Shown one piece after another: positions 17,181 through 26,438 of a DNA stretch of 64,000 bases. A model generated the notes under the pieces. That model worked only from the letters and a program-made list of their open reading frames with translations. It did not search any database and was not told where the DNA came from. The translations under genes were made by a program, and so were the position numbers. The DNA is from Prolixibacteraceae bacterium (GTDB taxonomy: Bacteria; Bacteroidota; Bacteroidia; Bacteroidales; Prolixibacteraceae), in the NCBI GenBank assembly GCA_019856515.1, contig CP082230.1, forward strand, positions 1,612,001-1,676,000, in the 5' to 3' direction. How positions within the stretch are numbered: position 1 is the first letter of the stretch; each line of letters begins with the position of its first letter.

Positions 17181-18548
17181 CTAACGCTGTCTTCCTCTTC
17201 CTGATGAAGAACGTGAACTGCCTGTCGAAGAACCACTACTTCTTGATGGTGAATAAGAGCTAGAGGAACTACTACCAGAACTCGAACGACTGCTATTATA
17301 TGATGGATAACTACTAGAACTAGAACTAGAACTAGAACTAGAACTAGATCTTGAAGGGGAGTAACTCGACCTTGAGCTTGAACTAGATCTTGAAGGGGAG
17401 TAACTCGATCTTGAACTTGAACTAGACCTTGAAGGGGAGTAACTTGATCTTGAACTTGAACTAGATCTTGAAGGGGAGTAACTTGAACTAGACCTTGAAG
17501 GAGTATAGCTTGATCGTGATGGAGAATAACTACTTCTAGTACTTGCACCACCTCTTGTCGAATTAGAGTTGTAGGTTGGACGATAACCAGAGACTCTCGT
17601 ACTTCTAGGTCTCGAATAACTCTGAGTAGAACTTGAACGCCCTCTCGTTGTATTACCATATCTAGGATAACTAGACGAAGATGGACTATAACTTCCTCTT
17701 GAACTACTAGAAGAATTCGAACGATATGGTCGGTAACGCGTTGTCGAAGAACTTGATGATCGAGTTGATGATTGAGTTGCTGAACTTCTTCCATAAGTTG
17801 TTACTGAACGTCCACTCACCACGTTCGAAGTAGGTCTATTACTACCATTACCTCTACGGTACTGAGAATATGAAGATCCTTGCGTAGCTCTAACTCGTCC
17901 ACCTCTAACCGTCGGAGTAGAGACATGAGTGACAGTACCACCTCCTCCAACATGTCCAGAAGGATAGTAAGAATATCCTGGATAATAGATAGAAGTATTC
18001 CATCCATAGTAACCTCCATAATAACCTCCATAATAACCTCCGTTATACCATGGATCATAATGATTATAGTACCCCCAAGAATCATAATACCACGGATCAT
18101 AATATCCTACACCAAAAGAGAATCCCCATGAACTAGGCCCCCAAGCTGAATAACTATATCTCCCCCAAAAAGGGTTTAAGTTCATATAATCCCAAGAGTC
18201 CACTACAGGAGCATAAAAATTTTGAATAACAGGAGAACCGTTTTCATTTAAAATAGTATCACTTGCCATCCATTCATAATTACGATAGTCAATAGCTACC
18301 GAGGTATCATTGATATTCGCATCAGAAACAGCAGGTGTAGGTACACTCTTAATTTCTCCGTCAGTCTTTTCACTAACGTCAGCAAAATTACCCACTCTCA
18401 TCTTTTGTGCCTCGGTGATGCTTTTTGACGCAGATGAAGGTGTATAATAAAGATCGTCCTGATAATTCTTCGATGCATATTGTGAAGGAGCACATGCCCC
18501 AAAGCCAATAGCAAATAGAATCAATAATAGCCGCAATTCAAGTTTCAT
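17181..18548 (-). CDS. Ser/Arg/Tyr-rich low-complexity lipoprotein with tandem repeats
   Basis: 455 residues. A lipoprotein signal peptide (MKLELRLLLILFAIGFGAC, Cys 19) leads into a soluble region of ~120 residues, then a Tyr/Gly/Trp-rich stretch (WGYYNHYDPWYNGGYYGG...) and a Ser/Arg-rich tail of ~250 residues. The tail includes several SRSSYSPSRSSSS units encoded by 39-bp DNA repeats, and a poly-Ser run from alternating AGT and TCT codons. It is probably a disordered surface or periplasmic protein. No catalytic motif is visible and no function is assigned. The base composition is locally far more repetitive than its neighbours. Confidence 0.75.
   Translation of the reverse strand: MKLELRLLLILFAIGFGACAPSQYASKNYQDDLYYTPSSASKSITEAQKMRVGNFADVSEKTDGEIKSVPTPAVSDANINDTSVAIDYRNYEWMASDTILNENGSPVIQNFYAPVVDSWDYMNLNPFWGRYSYSAWGPSSWGFSFGVGYYDPWYYDSWGYYNHYDPWYNGGYYGGYYGGYYGWNTSIYYPGYSYYPSGHVGGGGTVTHVSTPTVRGGRVRATQGSSYSQYRRGNGSNRPTSNVVSGRSVTTYGRSSATQSSTRSSSSSTTRYRPYRSNSSSSSRGSYSPSSSSYPRYGNTTRGRSSSTQSYSRPRSTRVSGYRPTYNSNSTRGGASTRSSYSPSRSSYTPSRSSSSYSPSRSSSSSRSSYSPSRSSSSSRSSYSPSRSSSSSRSSYSPSRSSSSSSSSSSSSSYPSYNSSRSSSGSSSSSSYSPSRSSGSSTGSSRSSSGRGRQR
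17314..17348. repeat. Hexanucleotide microsatellite (CTAGAA)n
   Basis: About six copies of CTAGAA inside the lipoprotein gene; on the coding strand they read as alternating AGT and TCT serine codons. Copy-number change would lengthen or shorten poly-Ser without a frameshift. Confidence 0.85.
17347..17490. repeat. 39-bp tandem repeats
   Basis: Units begin at 17347, 17386, 17425 and (shortened) 17464, differing by only a few C/T changes. Each full unit encodes 13 residues of the Ser/Arg/Tyr repeat. Confidence 0.9.
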
Positions 18549-18655
18549 AGTTGGTCCTCCTCAAAAAGTTTAGATATTCGCTATATTTTTCTTTTCTTTG
18601 TACACTTATTTAATTGTAACAAAAAGAGTACAATAACCGTACCAAATTAAATGTA

Positions 18656-20131
18656 ATGGCAAAAGTATTAACATCAAAGAAAGAAAATTATTCTCAATGG
18701 TACAACGATCTAGTTGTTAAAGCCGATCTTGCAGAAAGTTCTGCTGTTAGAGGATGTATGGTGATTAAACCTTATGGCTATGCAATTTGGGAAATGATGC
18801 AAGCCGAATTGGATAGAATGTTCAAAGAGACAGGTCACGTGAATGCTTATTTCCCGTTGTTTATACCCAAGTCTTTCTTCAGCAAAGAGGCTGACCATGT
18901 CGACGGCTTTGCTAAAGAGTGTGCGGTCGTGACTCATTATCGTTTAAAAAATGATGAAAACGGAAATGGTGTTGTAGTAGATCCTGATGCTAAACTAGAA
19001 GAAGAGTTAATCGTAAGACCTACTTCAGAAACTATTATCTGGAACACATATAAAAATTGGATACAGTCATATCGTGACCTTCCTATCCTTTGTAATCAAT
19101 GGGCAAACGTTGTTCGTTGGGAAATGCGTACTCGTATGTTCCTTAGAACAGCTGAGTTCTTATGGCAAGAGGGACACACTGCACATGCAACAAAAGCTGA
19201 GGCACTGGAGGAGACAGAAAAAATGATCAACGTATATTCTAATTTTGCTCAAGACTTCATGGCAATGCCTGTTATCATGGGAGCAAAATCGGATCAAGAA
19301 CGTTTTGCCGGGGCACTAGAGACCTATACAATTGAAGCTCTAATGCAAGATGGTAAAGCCCTTCAATCAGGAACTTCACACTTCTTAGGCCAGAACTTCG
19401 CCAAAGCATTTGACGTAAAGTTCACCAATAAAGAGGGAAAAGATGAACTTGTATGGGCTTCTTCATGGGGAGTATCGACACGACTTATGGGAGCACTTAT
19501 CATGTCACATTCTGATGATAATGGTTTGGTTTTACCTCCAAGATTAGCTCCACACCAAGTAGTAATTGTTCCAATTTACAAAGGACAAGAACAACTTGAC
19601 GCTATTCGCGAGAAAGTCGACATAATCACAAAGGAGCTACGTGCTTTAGGTGTTCGTGTTAAATTCGATGATAGAGACAATCAACGTCCTGGATGGAAAT
19701 TCGCAGAATACGAATTAAAAGGTGTACCTGTTCGTCTTGCAATTGGTGCAAGAGACCTAGAAAATGGAACGATTGAAGTAGCTCGTCGAGACACTTTATC
19801 TAAAGAGACTAAGTCTTTAGATGGTATCTCTACCTATATTGCTGATCTTTTAGAAGAAATTCAAGCAAGCATTTTCCAAAAAGCGATGGATTTCCGTGCT
19901 GAGATGACAACCCAAGTAGATACGTACGACGAATTCAAAAACGTACTTAAAAACAAAGGTGGATTTATTCTTGCACACTGGGATGGAACAACAGAGACCG
20001 AATTGAAAATCAAAGATGAAACCAAAGCAACTATTCGTTGTATTCCTTTCGATTCTCAAGATGAAGATGGAGTTTGTATCTACTCAGGGAAACCTTCAAA
20101 AAGAAGAGTTCTATTTGCATTAGCATACTAA
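18656..20131 (+). CDS. proS: Prolyl-tRNA synthetase
   Basis: Charges tRNA-Pro in the cytoplasm. 491 residues, the compact archaeal/eukaryote-like (ProS type 3) form without the INS editing insertion of the long bacterial type. Class II motifs are visible: [59 protein letters not shown] (motif 2 region) and [28 protein letters not shown] (motif 3). The anticodon-binding domain then starts at [10 protein letters not shown], with the type-3 C-terminal zinc-binding-like tail ending in FALAY. It is divergent from the repeat lipoprotein gene and followed by a strong terminator. Confidence 0.96.
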   Translation: MAKVLTSKKENYSQWYNDLVVKADLAESSAVRGCMVIKPYGYAIWEMMQAELDRMFKETGHVNAYFPLFIPKSFFSKEADHVDGFAKECAVVTHYRLKNDENGNGVVVDPDAKLEEELIVRPTSETIIWNTYKNWIQSYRDLPILCNQWANVVRWEMRTRMFLRTAEFLWQEGHTAHATKAEALEETEKMINVYSNFAQDFMAMPVIMGAKSDQERFAGALETYTIEALMQDGKALQSGTSHFLGQNFAKAFDVKFTNKEGKDELVWASSWGVSTRLMGALIMSHSDDNGLVLPPRLAPHQVVIVPIYKGQEQLDAIREKVDIITKELRALGVRVKFDDRDNQRPGWKFAEYELKGVPVRLAIGARDLENGTIEVARRDTLSKETKSLDGISTYIADLLEEIQASIFQKAMDFRAEMTTQVDTYDEFKNVLKNKGGFILAHWDGTTETELKIKDETKATIRCIPFDSQDEDGVCIYSGKPSKRRVLFALAY

Positions 20132-20153
20132 TTAAAGAACTACTCTTTAATGA

Positions 20154-20193
20154 TTAGCCCTTTCATAATAATTTGGAAGGGCTAATTTTTTTT
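20154..20193 (+). terminator. Terminator of proS
   Basis: TTAGCCCTT (20154-20162) pairs with AAGGGCTAA (20177-20185), then eight or more T. Confidence 0.92.
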
Positions 20194-20335
20194 ATCATCT
20201 ACCCATCATATTAAAGAGAAAAATACACATCCAATAATTCTCATCCATTTTATCTAAATTAGGTTTTATGGGACCATTTCATAGTTATTTAAATAGATTA
20301 GTTATATATTAAGCTGTCAATTTAAAATTAAAGCT

Positions 20336-21736
20336 ATGTTTAGTAAAGATACCTACATCTCTCGCCGTGAGAGATTACATGCAATGATGCCAGAAAAGGG
20401 ACTTGTACTTGTTCCTGGTAATATGGAAGCAGAATATAACTACCCACACAACACCTATCACTTCCGCCAAGACAGCACTTTTGTATACCTATTCGGTCTT
20501 GACCTTCCAAACATGTTTGGTGTTATCGACCTAGACGAAGGCAAAGATTATATTTTTGGTAATGATGTAGATATCGAGGATATTATCTGGATGGGGCCTC
20601 AAATTCCACTAAAAGAGAAAGCTCTAGAATTTGGAATAAACCACACTGCACCTTTTAACAATCTATACAACAAGGTAAAAGAGGCAATGGAATCTGGACG
20701 AAAAATTCATATTCTACCAACTTATAGAGCCCGAATAGAACTCCTTTTAGGTGATATTTTAGATGTACATCCAAAGAATTTACATCAATTTATTTCTCCG
20801 GCACTTAGAACTTGTATGATTAAACTTCGTGAGAAGAAAGATGCAGATGAAATCAGAGAAATAGAAAAAGCTTGTGCTATTGGCTACGAAATGCATACTA
20901 CCGCTATGAAAATGGCACATGCAGGAAACAAAGAACAAGATATTGCTGGTCTAATAGAAGGCATATCACTTCGCAAAGGAAAAGGAGTAAGCTTTCCATG
21001 TATCCTGTCACAACATGGGGAAACATTGCACAATCATGATCATTCAGGAACACTCGAAACAGGTAAATTAATGTTAGTTGATGCAGGGGCAGAAGCAAAC
21101 AGTTATTACGCATCTGACTTTACTCGAACAATTCCTGTTGGTGGTCGATTTAGTGCAAAGCAGAAAGATGTGTATAATATTGTTCTTGCTGCGAACGAAA
21201 AAGCTAAATCCATGTTTGCACCAGGTATAACCAACCTTGATTGTCACCTTGCTGCAGCTAGAGTGATTGCAGAAGGACTAAAAGATATTGGCATTATGAA
21301 AGGCAATATGGATGATGCTGTTGCCAAAGGAGCACATGCAATGTTCTTTCCTCATGGTCTAGGACACATGATGGGACTTGATGTTCATGACATGGAAGGT
21401 TATGGTCAAATATACGTAGGTTATGACGAAAAAATACGTCCAGTAGATCAATTTGGTACTGAAAATCTAAGACTTGGAAAAAAACTAGAGGAGGGATTTG
21501 TTATTACAAATGAACCAGGGGTTTATTTTATTCCAGCACTAATCGAAAAATGGAAAAGTGAAAAAATTAATAACGAATATATCAACTTTGATCTTTTGGA
21601 GAATGAGTATCTCGATTTTGGAGGAATTCGTCTCGAAGATGACCTTCTAATCACAAAGAGTGGTTGCGAAATTATTGGACAAAGAGTTCCGATAACAGTA
21701 GAAGAAGTAGAGAACGAAGTACAAAAAGGTCTTTAG
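20336..21736 (+). CDS. pepP: Xaa-Pro aminopeptidase (M24B)
   Basis: Cytoplasmic dinuclear-metal enzyme that releases the N-terminal residue before proline. 466 residues. An N-terminal creatinase-like domain (RRERLHAMMPEKGLVLVPGN...YHFRQDSTFVYLFGLD) precedes the pita-bread domain. Metal ligands in order: Asp of VDAGAE, Asp of SDFTRTIP, His of FPHGLGHMMGLDVHD, Glu of TNEPGVYF and Glu of RLEDDLLIT, all present. It stands alone between two terminators. Confidence 0.93.
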   Translation: MFSKDTYISRRERLHAMMPEKGLVLVPGNMEAEYNYPHNTYHFRQDSTFVYLFGLDLPNMFGVIDLDEGKDYIFGNDVDIEDIIWMGPQIPLKEKALEFGINHTAPFNNLYNKVKEAMESGRKIHILPTYRARIELLLGDILDVHPKNLHQFISPALRTCMIKLREKKDADEIREIEKACAIGYEMHTTAMKMAHAGNKEQDIAGLIEGISLRKGKGVSFPCILSQHGETLHNHDHSGTLETGKLMLVDAGAEANSYYASDFTRTIPVGGRFSAKQKDVYNIVLAANEKAKSMFAPGITNLDCHLAAARVIAEGLKDIGIMKGNMDDAVAKGAHAMFFPHGLGHMMGLDVHDMEGYGQIYVGYDEKIRPVDQFGTENLRLGKKLEEGFVITNEPGVYFIPALIEKWKSEKINNEYINFDLLENEYLDFGGIRLEDDLLITKSGCEIIGQRVPITVEEVENEVQKGL

Positions 21737-21745
21737 TAATAGACA

Positions 21746-21782
21746 AATAATGCTCTTAAAAGCTACTTTTAAGAGCATTATT
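21746..21782 (+). terminator. Long perfect hairpin after pepP
   Basis: A 16-bp perfect stem (21746-21761 with 21767-21782) around GCTAC. There is no separate T-run; U-rich bases are inside the stem. It sits between convergent genes and may work in both directions. Confidence 0.7.
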
Positions 21783-21919
21783 AGACCAACTGGATTAATA
21801 AATGAGCAATAAAGTCTTATGTATATATTTTGTTTAAACAAGATTTAAAAATAGAGTACAAAGAGACAGCTCATTTACAGATATTATTAATATAGCATAT
21901 AAGGCAAGTAGTTTAGATA

Positions 21920-23473
21920 CTATTTGTTCCATTCAGATGCAATCATATCTGCACACCTTGCACCATCCATAGCCGAAGAAACAATACCACCAGCATATCC
22001 AGCCCCTTCACCACATGGATAAAGATTCTTTATTCGAACATGTTGTAGTGTTTCTTGATCACGAGGAATACGGACAGGTGAAGAGGTACGAGATTCAACT
22101 CCAATTATCTTTGCTTCATTCGTTAAGAACCCTCTTGCCCTCTTGCCCATCATTAGGAATCCCTTCTGTAACCGGGAAACGATATGCTTAGGCAACCATA
22201 AATCTAATCTTGAAGAGGTCAAACCTGGCCTATAAGATGACTTTGGAATTGAATCAGATAGCTTTCCTTCTACAAAATCAACCATGCGCTGAGATGGTGC
22301 ATTCTGTGTCTTATCTGCTTTCTCGTAACATAATTTTTCCAAAGCTTCCTGATACCGTAATCCACTTAACGGATCATTAGTTTCTCCTACATCTTCTGGA
22401 TATATCTCCACAACTAGTCCCGCATTTGCGAACTTTCCACCACGACTAGAGGGTGACATACCATTAACAACAAGTTCGTCAGGAGCGGTTGCAGCGGGCA
22501 CCACAATACCTCCAGGGCACATACAGAAAGAATAAACACCCCTATCATTCACCTGCTCTACAAATGCATAAGATGCCGCTGGAAGATACTCTCCCCTATC
22601 GCTTCCATGATACTGAATTCGATCGATCACCTCTTGAGGATGCTCCAATCGAACTCCCATAGCAAAGGCCTTTGCTTCTAATTCTACTCCTAAATCATCC
22701 AAACGATAATATATCTCTCTGGCTGAATGACCCGTAGCCAATATTATCGCGTCCGAACTTTTTATCGTACCATCCTGTAAGACAACACCAGTCATCTTAT
22801 TTTCGTTGATAATAAAATCCTCCACCTTAACACCAAAATGAACTTCCCCACCAGCATTAAGAATAGATTCCCTCATATTCTTTACCACCTTAGGCAATAC
22901 ATTCGTTCCAATATGAGGATGGGCTTCTATCAATATTTCATCTTGAGCTCCATGAAAATTAAATATTTCAAGGATTCTACGAACATCACCACGCTTCTTC
23001 GATCGGGTATACAGCTTTCCATCAGAAAACGTTCCTGCACCCCCCTCACCAAAACCATAATTAGAGTTAGGATCCACGATATGTTTATTATGAATTGCAG
23101 AGATATCTTGTTTTCTCTCATAAACATCTTTTCCTCTCTCTAAAACAACGGGCTTTATTCCATGCTCTATCAACCTAAGTGCAGCAAACATCCCTGCAGG
23201 TCCTGCACCTATAACCAAAACCTCTCTTTCACCTCTTACATCAGGATATTCAAAAGATGGCTTTTTTGGTGCCGGCTCCTTTTGATCAATATCTATAATC
23301 AAACTAAGGTTGATCTTGATATTGGGACGTCTTGCATCAATAGATGAACGACGGACAATGATGTCACAAATTCGATCTTTTTGGATCTTCAGTTTTGTTG
23401 CCACAATGGGCTTTAAAAACTCAACATTCGAGGCCTGCTTTGGAGTAGCAGTTATATTTAACTCTTTTCTCAT
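21920..23473 (-). CDS. FAD-dependent oxidoreductase of the COG2509 family
   Basis: 517 residues, typical for this uncharacterised family. An N-terminal ~80-residue domain (KELNITATPKQASN...IIVRRSSIDARRP) precedes the dinucleotide-binding motif VIGAGPAGMFAALR (Gly 89, 91 and 94). Family signatures GFGEGGAGTFSDGKLYTRSKKRG, ILATGHSAREIYY and CMCPGGIVVPA follow, and the FAD-binding end is YPCGEGAGYAGGIVSSAMDG. The reaction is unknown; the fold is that of flavin dehydrogenases. It starts 23 bases after porT and is probably the last gene of the ubiE-porT transcript. Confidence 0.85.
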   Translation of the reverse strand: MRKELNITATPKQASNVEFLKPIVATKLKIQKDRICDIIVRRSSIDARRPNIKINLSLIIDIDQKEPAPKKPSFEYPDVRGEREVLVIGAGPAGMFAALRLIEHGIKPVVLERGKDVYERKQDISAIHNKHIVDPNSNYGFGEGGAGTFSDGKLYTRSKKRGDVRRILEIFNFHGAQDEILIEAHPHIGTNVLPKVVKNMRESILNAGGEVHFGVKVEDFIINENKMTGVVLQDGTIKSSDAIILATGHSAREIYYRLDDLGVELEAKAFAMGVRLEHPQEVIDRIQYHGSDRGEYLPAASYAFVEQVNDRGVYSFCMCPGGIVVPAATAPDELVVNGMSPSSRGGKFANAGLVVEIYPEDVGETNDPLSGLRYQEALEKLCYEKADKTQNAPSQRMVDFVEGKLSDSIPKSSYRPGLTSSRLDLWLPKHIVSRLQKGFLMMGKRARGFLTNEAKIIGVESRTSSPVRIPRDQETLQHVRIKNLYPCGEGAGYAGGIVSSAMDGARCADMIASEWNK

Positions 23474-23496
23474 CTTAACTATTCAAAATTTGATTC

Positions 23497-24339
23497 TTAC
23501 TCAAAGTAGAATATCAAAGAGACGACTTGAGGTCGAAGTGATTTTAATGGATACATATATTGAGGATCAAAATCATTTTCAGGTGATGGCGTTGGAATAT
23601 CTCCAAGCACATTATTTAATCCAAAACTATATCTTAGCTCACCCGAAAACTTAAAGAATTGCAAAAAGGAATCAAAACCAATTCCAATATCAGCATAATA
23701 ACTTAAATTCTTTAATTTAACGAGGTCTGCATCGTCATCTCGTGTCTCTAAATCAATTCTACAACTCCCTCCTGCAACAATATACGGACGAAAGTTAACA
23801 GCTCTTTGTGCTTTAAACTTAAATAGCAAGGGTAAGTCAATATAGGTTGATTTTGAAATATAGGAATAGGGAGTGTAAATTTTATTCGTAGAAGTGGTAC
23901 TACCAGTAGCACCTGTTCCTCCAGTTACAACTCCTGTAGCTGAGGTATCCATTCCTTTATCATAGAAAGGGTAAGAGATCGTTCTTTCCCCAAAAGACAT
24001 ACCTGGCAGAAATCTAAGATCTAACCATGAATATAGTCTAAGAGAGGTAATAATTCCCACAGTGAATCCAGGCTTCAATGATGACACCTCTGCTGCAACA
24101 AAACTATTAGGGTCATAATTCATAGCAGGATCACCTGGTTTGGGTGCTACATAACTTGGATTCATCGATGGCTTGTTATAATAAGAAAAACCAAAATCCA
24201 TAAAGTTGGTCCCCAAGAAGAAACCAAAATGAATTCTTTTCTTATCATATGTTGTAAGATTGGCAACTTCATTCCATTGCGCAATCAGATTCATCGAAAA
24301 ACCCAAACTTATCAATATGGTCAGGAATAATCCTTTCAT
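23497..24339 (-). CDS. porT: PorT-like outer membrane beta-barrel of the type IX secretion system
   Basis: 280 residues with a signal peptide (MKGLFLTILISLGFSMNLIAQ). Strand-rich body matching the PorT/SprT family: RIHFGFFLGTNFMDFGF, the loop region around SLKPGFTVGIITSLRLYSWLDLRFLPGMSFGER, YIDLPLLFKFKAQR and a C-terminal YPLKSLRPQVVSLIFYFE. PorT is required for type IX protein secretion and gliding in Bacteroidota. The position immediately downstream of ubiE is a known conserved neighbourhood and supports the call. An insertion of Thr/Gly-rich sequence (ATGVVTGGTGATGSTTST) in one loop looks low-complexity. Confidence 0.85.
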   Translation of the reverse strand: MKGLFLTILISLGFSMNLIAQWNEVANLTTYDKKRIHFGFFLGTNFMDFGFSYYNKPSMNPSYVAPKPGDPAMNYDPNSFVAAEVSSLKPGFTVGIITSLRLYSWLDLRFLPGMSFGERTISYPFYDKGMDTSATGVVTGGTGATGSTTSTNKIYTPYSYISKSTYIDLPLLFKFKAQRAVNFRPYIVAGGSCRIDLETRDDDADLVKLKNLSYYADIGIGFDSFLQFFKFSGELRYSFGLNNVLGDIPTPSPENDFDPQYMYPLKSLRPQVVSLIFYFE

Positions 24340-24436
24340 AATACATCTTCACATTTACAATAATATCATACAAAAACTCCACTATTATATAAAACTTTAA
24401 AACAATGATATTATTGTAAATGTTCCGATCTCTTGG

Positions 24437-25156
24437 CTATTTCGTCGCAAAATAAATTGTTGCAATACCAAAAGTCAAACGATATTCTTTCACCGAATTA
24501 AACCCAACTTTTTTCATCACCTTTATAAAGTCCTCTCCATCAGGGAATGCAGAAACAGACTCTGGCAAATAAGTATACGCTCTAGTATCCTTTGAGATCA
24601 ATCTCCCCCATAAAGGCAAAATATAGTACGAATAGAAATTATATAATTGCTTGATCGGAAAAACTCTCGGTTTACTAAACTCTAACACACATGCCACTCC
24701 ACCACTCTTCAATACACGATGGAATTCAGACAGCCCCTTTTCAAGGTGTTCAAAGTTTCTCACACCAAAGCCTACAGTAATGGCATCTATTGAACTAGTT
24801 TCGAACCTCATATCCTCAGAATCACCAACTTCAAAAGAGATGGTATCATTCAGATGAAGTTTTTCAATCTTCGCAGCAGCGATATTCATCATCCCCTCTG
24901 AAATATCCATCCCTATTATATGATTAGGATTGAGTTTCATCGCTTCTAATGCAAAATCACCTGTTCCAGTCGCAACATCCAGAATATCCTTCGGTTTGAA
25001 TGGCTTTAATAGCTTAACAGCCTTCTTTCGCCATAGTTTATCAATACCAAACGACAACCAATGATTCAAGAAATCATATTTTGGTGCAATTGAATTAAAC
25101 ATCTCAGCTACTTGCTGCTTCTTCCCTAACTCTGAATCATTATACGGATTTACCAC
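24437..25156 (-). CDS. ubiE: Demethylmenaquinone methyltransferase UbiE/MenG
   Basis: SAM-dependent C-methylation of demethylmenaquinone, the last step of menaquinone synthesis. 239 residues. Motifs: KYDFLNHWLSFGIDKLWRKKAVKLL at the N-terminus, SAM-binding DVATGTGDFALEAM, GMDISEGMMNIA, the family signature ITVGFGVRNFEHLEKGLSEFHRVLKSGG, and the C-terminal RLTFGIATIYFATK. It starts 11 bases after the stop of the AIR-synthase-related gene, so they are one unit. Confidence 0.95.
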   Translation of the reverse strand: MVNPYNDSELGKKQQVAEMFNSIAPKYDFLNHWLSFGIDKLWRKKAVKLLKPFKPKDILDVATGTGDFALEAMKLNPNHIIGMDISEGMMNIAAAKIEKLHLNDTISFEVGDSEDMRFETSSIDAITVGFGVRNFEHLEKGLSEFHRVLKSGGVACVLEFSKPRVFPIKQLYNFYSYYILPLWGRLISKDTRAYTYLPESVSAFPDGEDFIKVMKKVGFNSVKEYRLTFGIATIYFATK

Positions 25157-25167
25157 TGAAAAACTTT

Positions 25168-26196
25168 TTATATAGGTTCCACATCGGAATAATCCTTGTC
25201 GATATAGCCATATGATTGATCATCTATTCTGATCTCACCTTTTGTAACGTGCCCTAATGTATAGAATGGCTGATTAACAGAAGTCATATAATCGATAAAA
25301 GCATCATCTTTATCTGGTGACACACTTACAATCACACGCCCTAAATACTCTCCGAACAAAAATGCCTCAGGAGACACAGCCATATCAGTGGTAATATCAA
25401 AACCAAAACCACTCTCATAACCAGCACGCAACAGTGAAAAGAACAAACCACCACGATGTAATGGATTTGCTGTCTCAATCAATTTATTTGAAACCAATCC
25501 CTCAAGGACTTTCTTTAATTTTATCTCTACATCCAAATCAAATCGCATTAACGAGTCCCATTTCTCTTCCAGAACATACTTCTGAAACAACGAGCCTTGC
25601 GTATCCTCAATGGATTTACCCAACAAATATATATTATTTCCTTTAGTTTTAAATCTAGAAGTAACAAAGTCGTTCTCTTTTGCCAAAACACCTAAGCCAT
25701 TTAACACCAATGAAGGCATTTGATCAAGTGTCTTTGGATCACAAGTAAATAAGATCTTCTGATGGCTCATAGGAATATCATATTTTCGAGAAATACGTTT
25801 ACATCCCTCTTTAATGCCATCAACCATCTCCATATGATAAGGACTTGACATATTAACATTTGTAATAACAATGTCATAAGCAGAGAAGCTTGCTCCAAAA
25901 CAGTATATCTTACGGACTAACTGAGCCAATGCCAATTCTGTTGCCGCTTGAGGAGAAATACGTAATAAACGTTCCATAACAATAGTTGCAGAAACCATAA
26001 TCTCCTCTTTCCCTGGAACACGAATCAACCCTGCATCGACTTCATTTGATCTTTCAAAAATCAACTGAGAAGAGACGTTTTCTCTATCCACTTTAAAATA
26101 ATTAACAGGCGAAAGCTGTGGTAATGCAAGCATCAACTCGATAACATCTTTGACTAAAAGTCTATTATCATTTATTTGAGAATTATCGTTAGACAT
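25168..26196 (-). CDS. AIR synthase-related (PurM/PurL-like) protein
   Basis: 342 residues. The C-terminal half resembles the PurM-like C-terminal domain of the AIR synthase/FGAM synthase family: HRGGLFFSLLRAGYESGFGFDI, and LFGEYLGRVIVSVSPDKDDAFIDYM followed by YTLGHVTKGEIRID. The N-terminal half is diverged and lacks an obvious glycine-rich ATP-site, so it is not a normal PurM or PurL. A free-standing paralog of unknown role in Bacteroidota is the best description. It is the first gene of the unit with ubiE, porT and the COG2509 flavoprotein, with a promoter box 44 bases upstream. Confidence 0.7.
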   Translation of the reverse strand: MSNDNSQINDNRLLVKDVIELMLALPQLSPVNYFKVDRENVSSQLIFERSNEVDAGLIRVPGKEEIMVSATIVMERLLRISPQAATELALAQLVRKIYCFGASFSAYDIVITNVNMSSPYHMEMVDGIKEGCKRISRKYDIPMSHQKILFTCDPKTLDQMPSLVLNGLGVLAKENDFVTSRFKTKGNNIYLLGKSIEDTQGSLFQKYVLEEKWDSLMRFDLDVEIKLKKVLEGLVSNKLIETANPLHRGGLFFSLLRAGYESGFGFDITTDMAVSPEAFLFGEYLGRVIVSVSPDKDDAFIDYMTSVNQPFYTLGHVTKGEIRIDDQSYGYIDKDYSDVEPI

Positions 26197-26239
26197 AAAT
26201 TAATAAGTTATGAGGTTAATAGAATGTTTCAGCTATTCT

Positions 26240-26247
26240 CAAAGTTA
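26240..26247 (-). promoter_or_regulatory. Candidate -7 promoter box for the AIR-synthase-related/ubiE/porT unit
   Basis: TAACTTTG on the minus strand (TAnnTTTG), 44 bases before the start codon. Confidence 0.5.
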
Positions 26248-26438
26248 TAATTCTTATTGAATTAATCATACTATTAATAACACAAAAAAAGAGATCAACA
26301 GTACAAAAAAAAGCATAAAACACACCATAAAACACTGCTTACCAAATTACTACAAATAAACATGCTTCTAAACAGCAACTATAACGAAAGATTTTACGCA
26401 TCTTGTCTAGCAATAAAACCTTGACCACTAATATAAAC

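Noticed and set aside
17144..17794. 216-residue ORF rich in Val/Leu/Gln/His overlapping the repeat lipoprotein
   Set aside because: It is a frame-shifted shadow of the 39-bp repeat region on the same strand; the lipoprotein frame has the signal peptide and natural neighbours.
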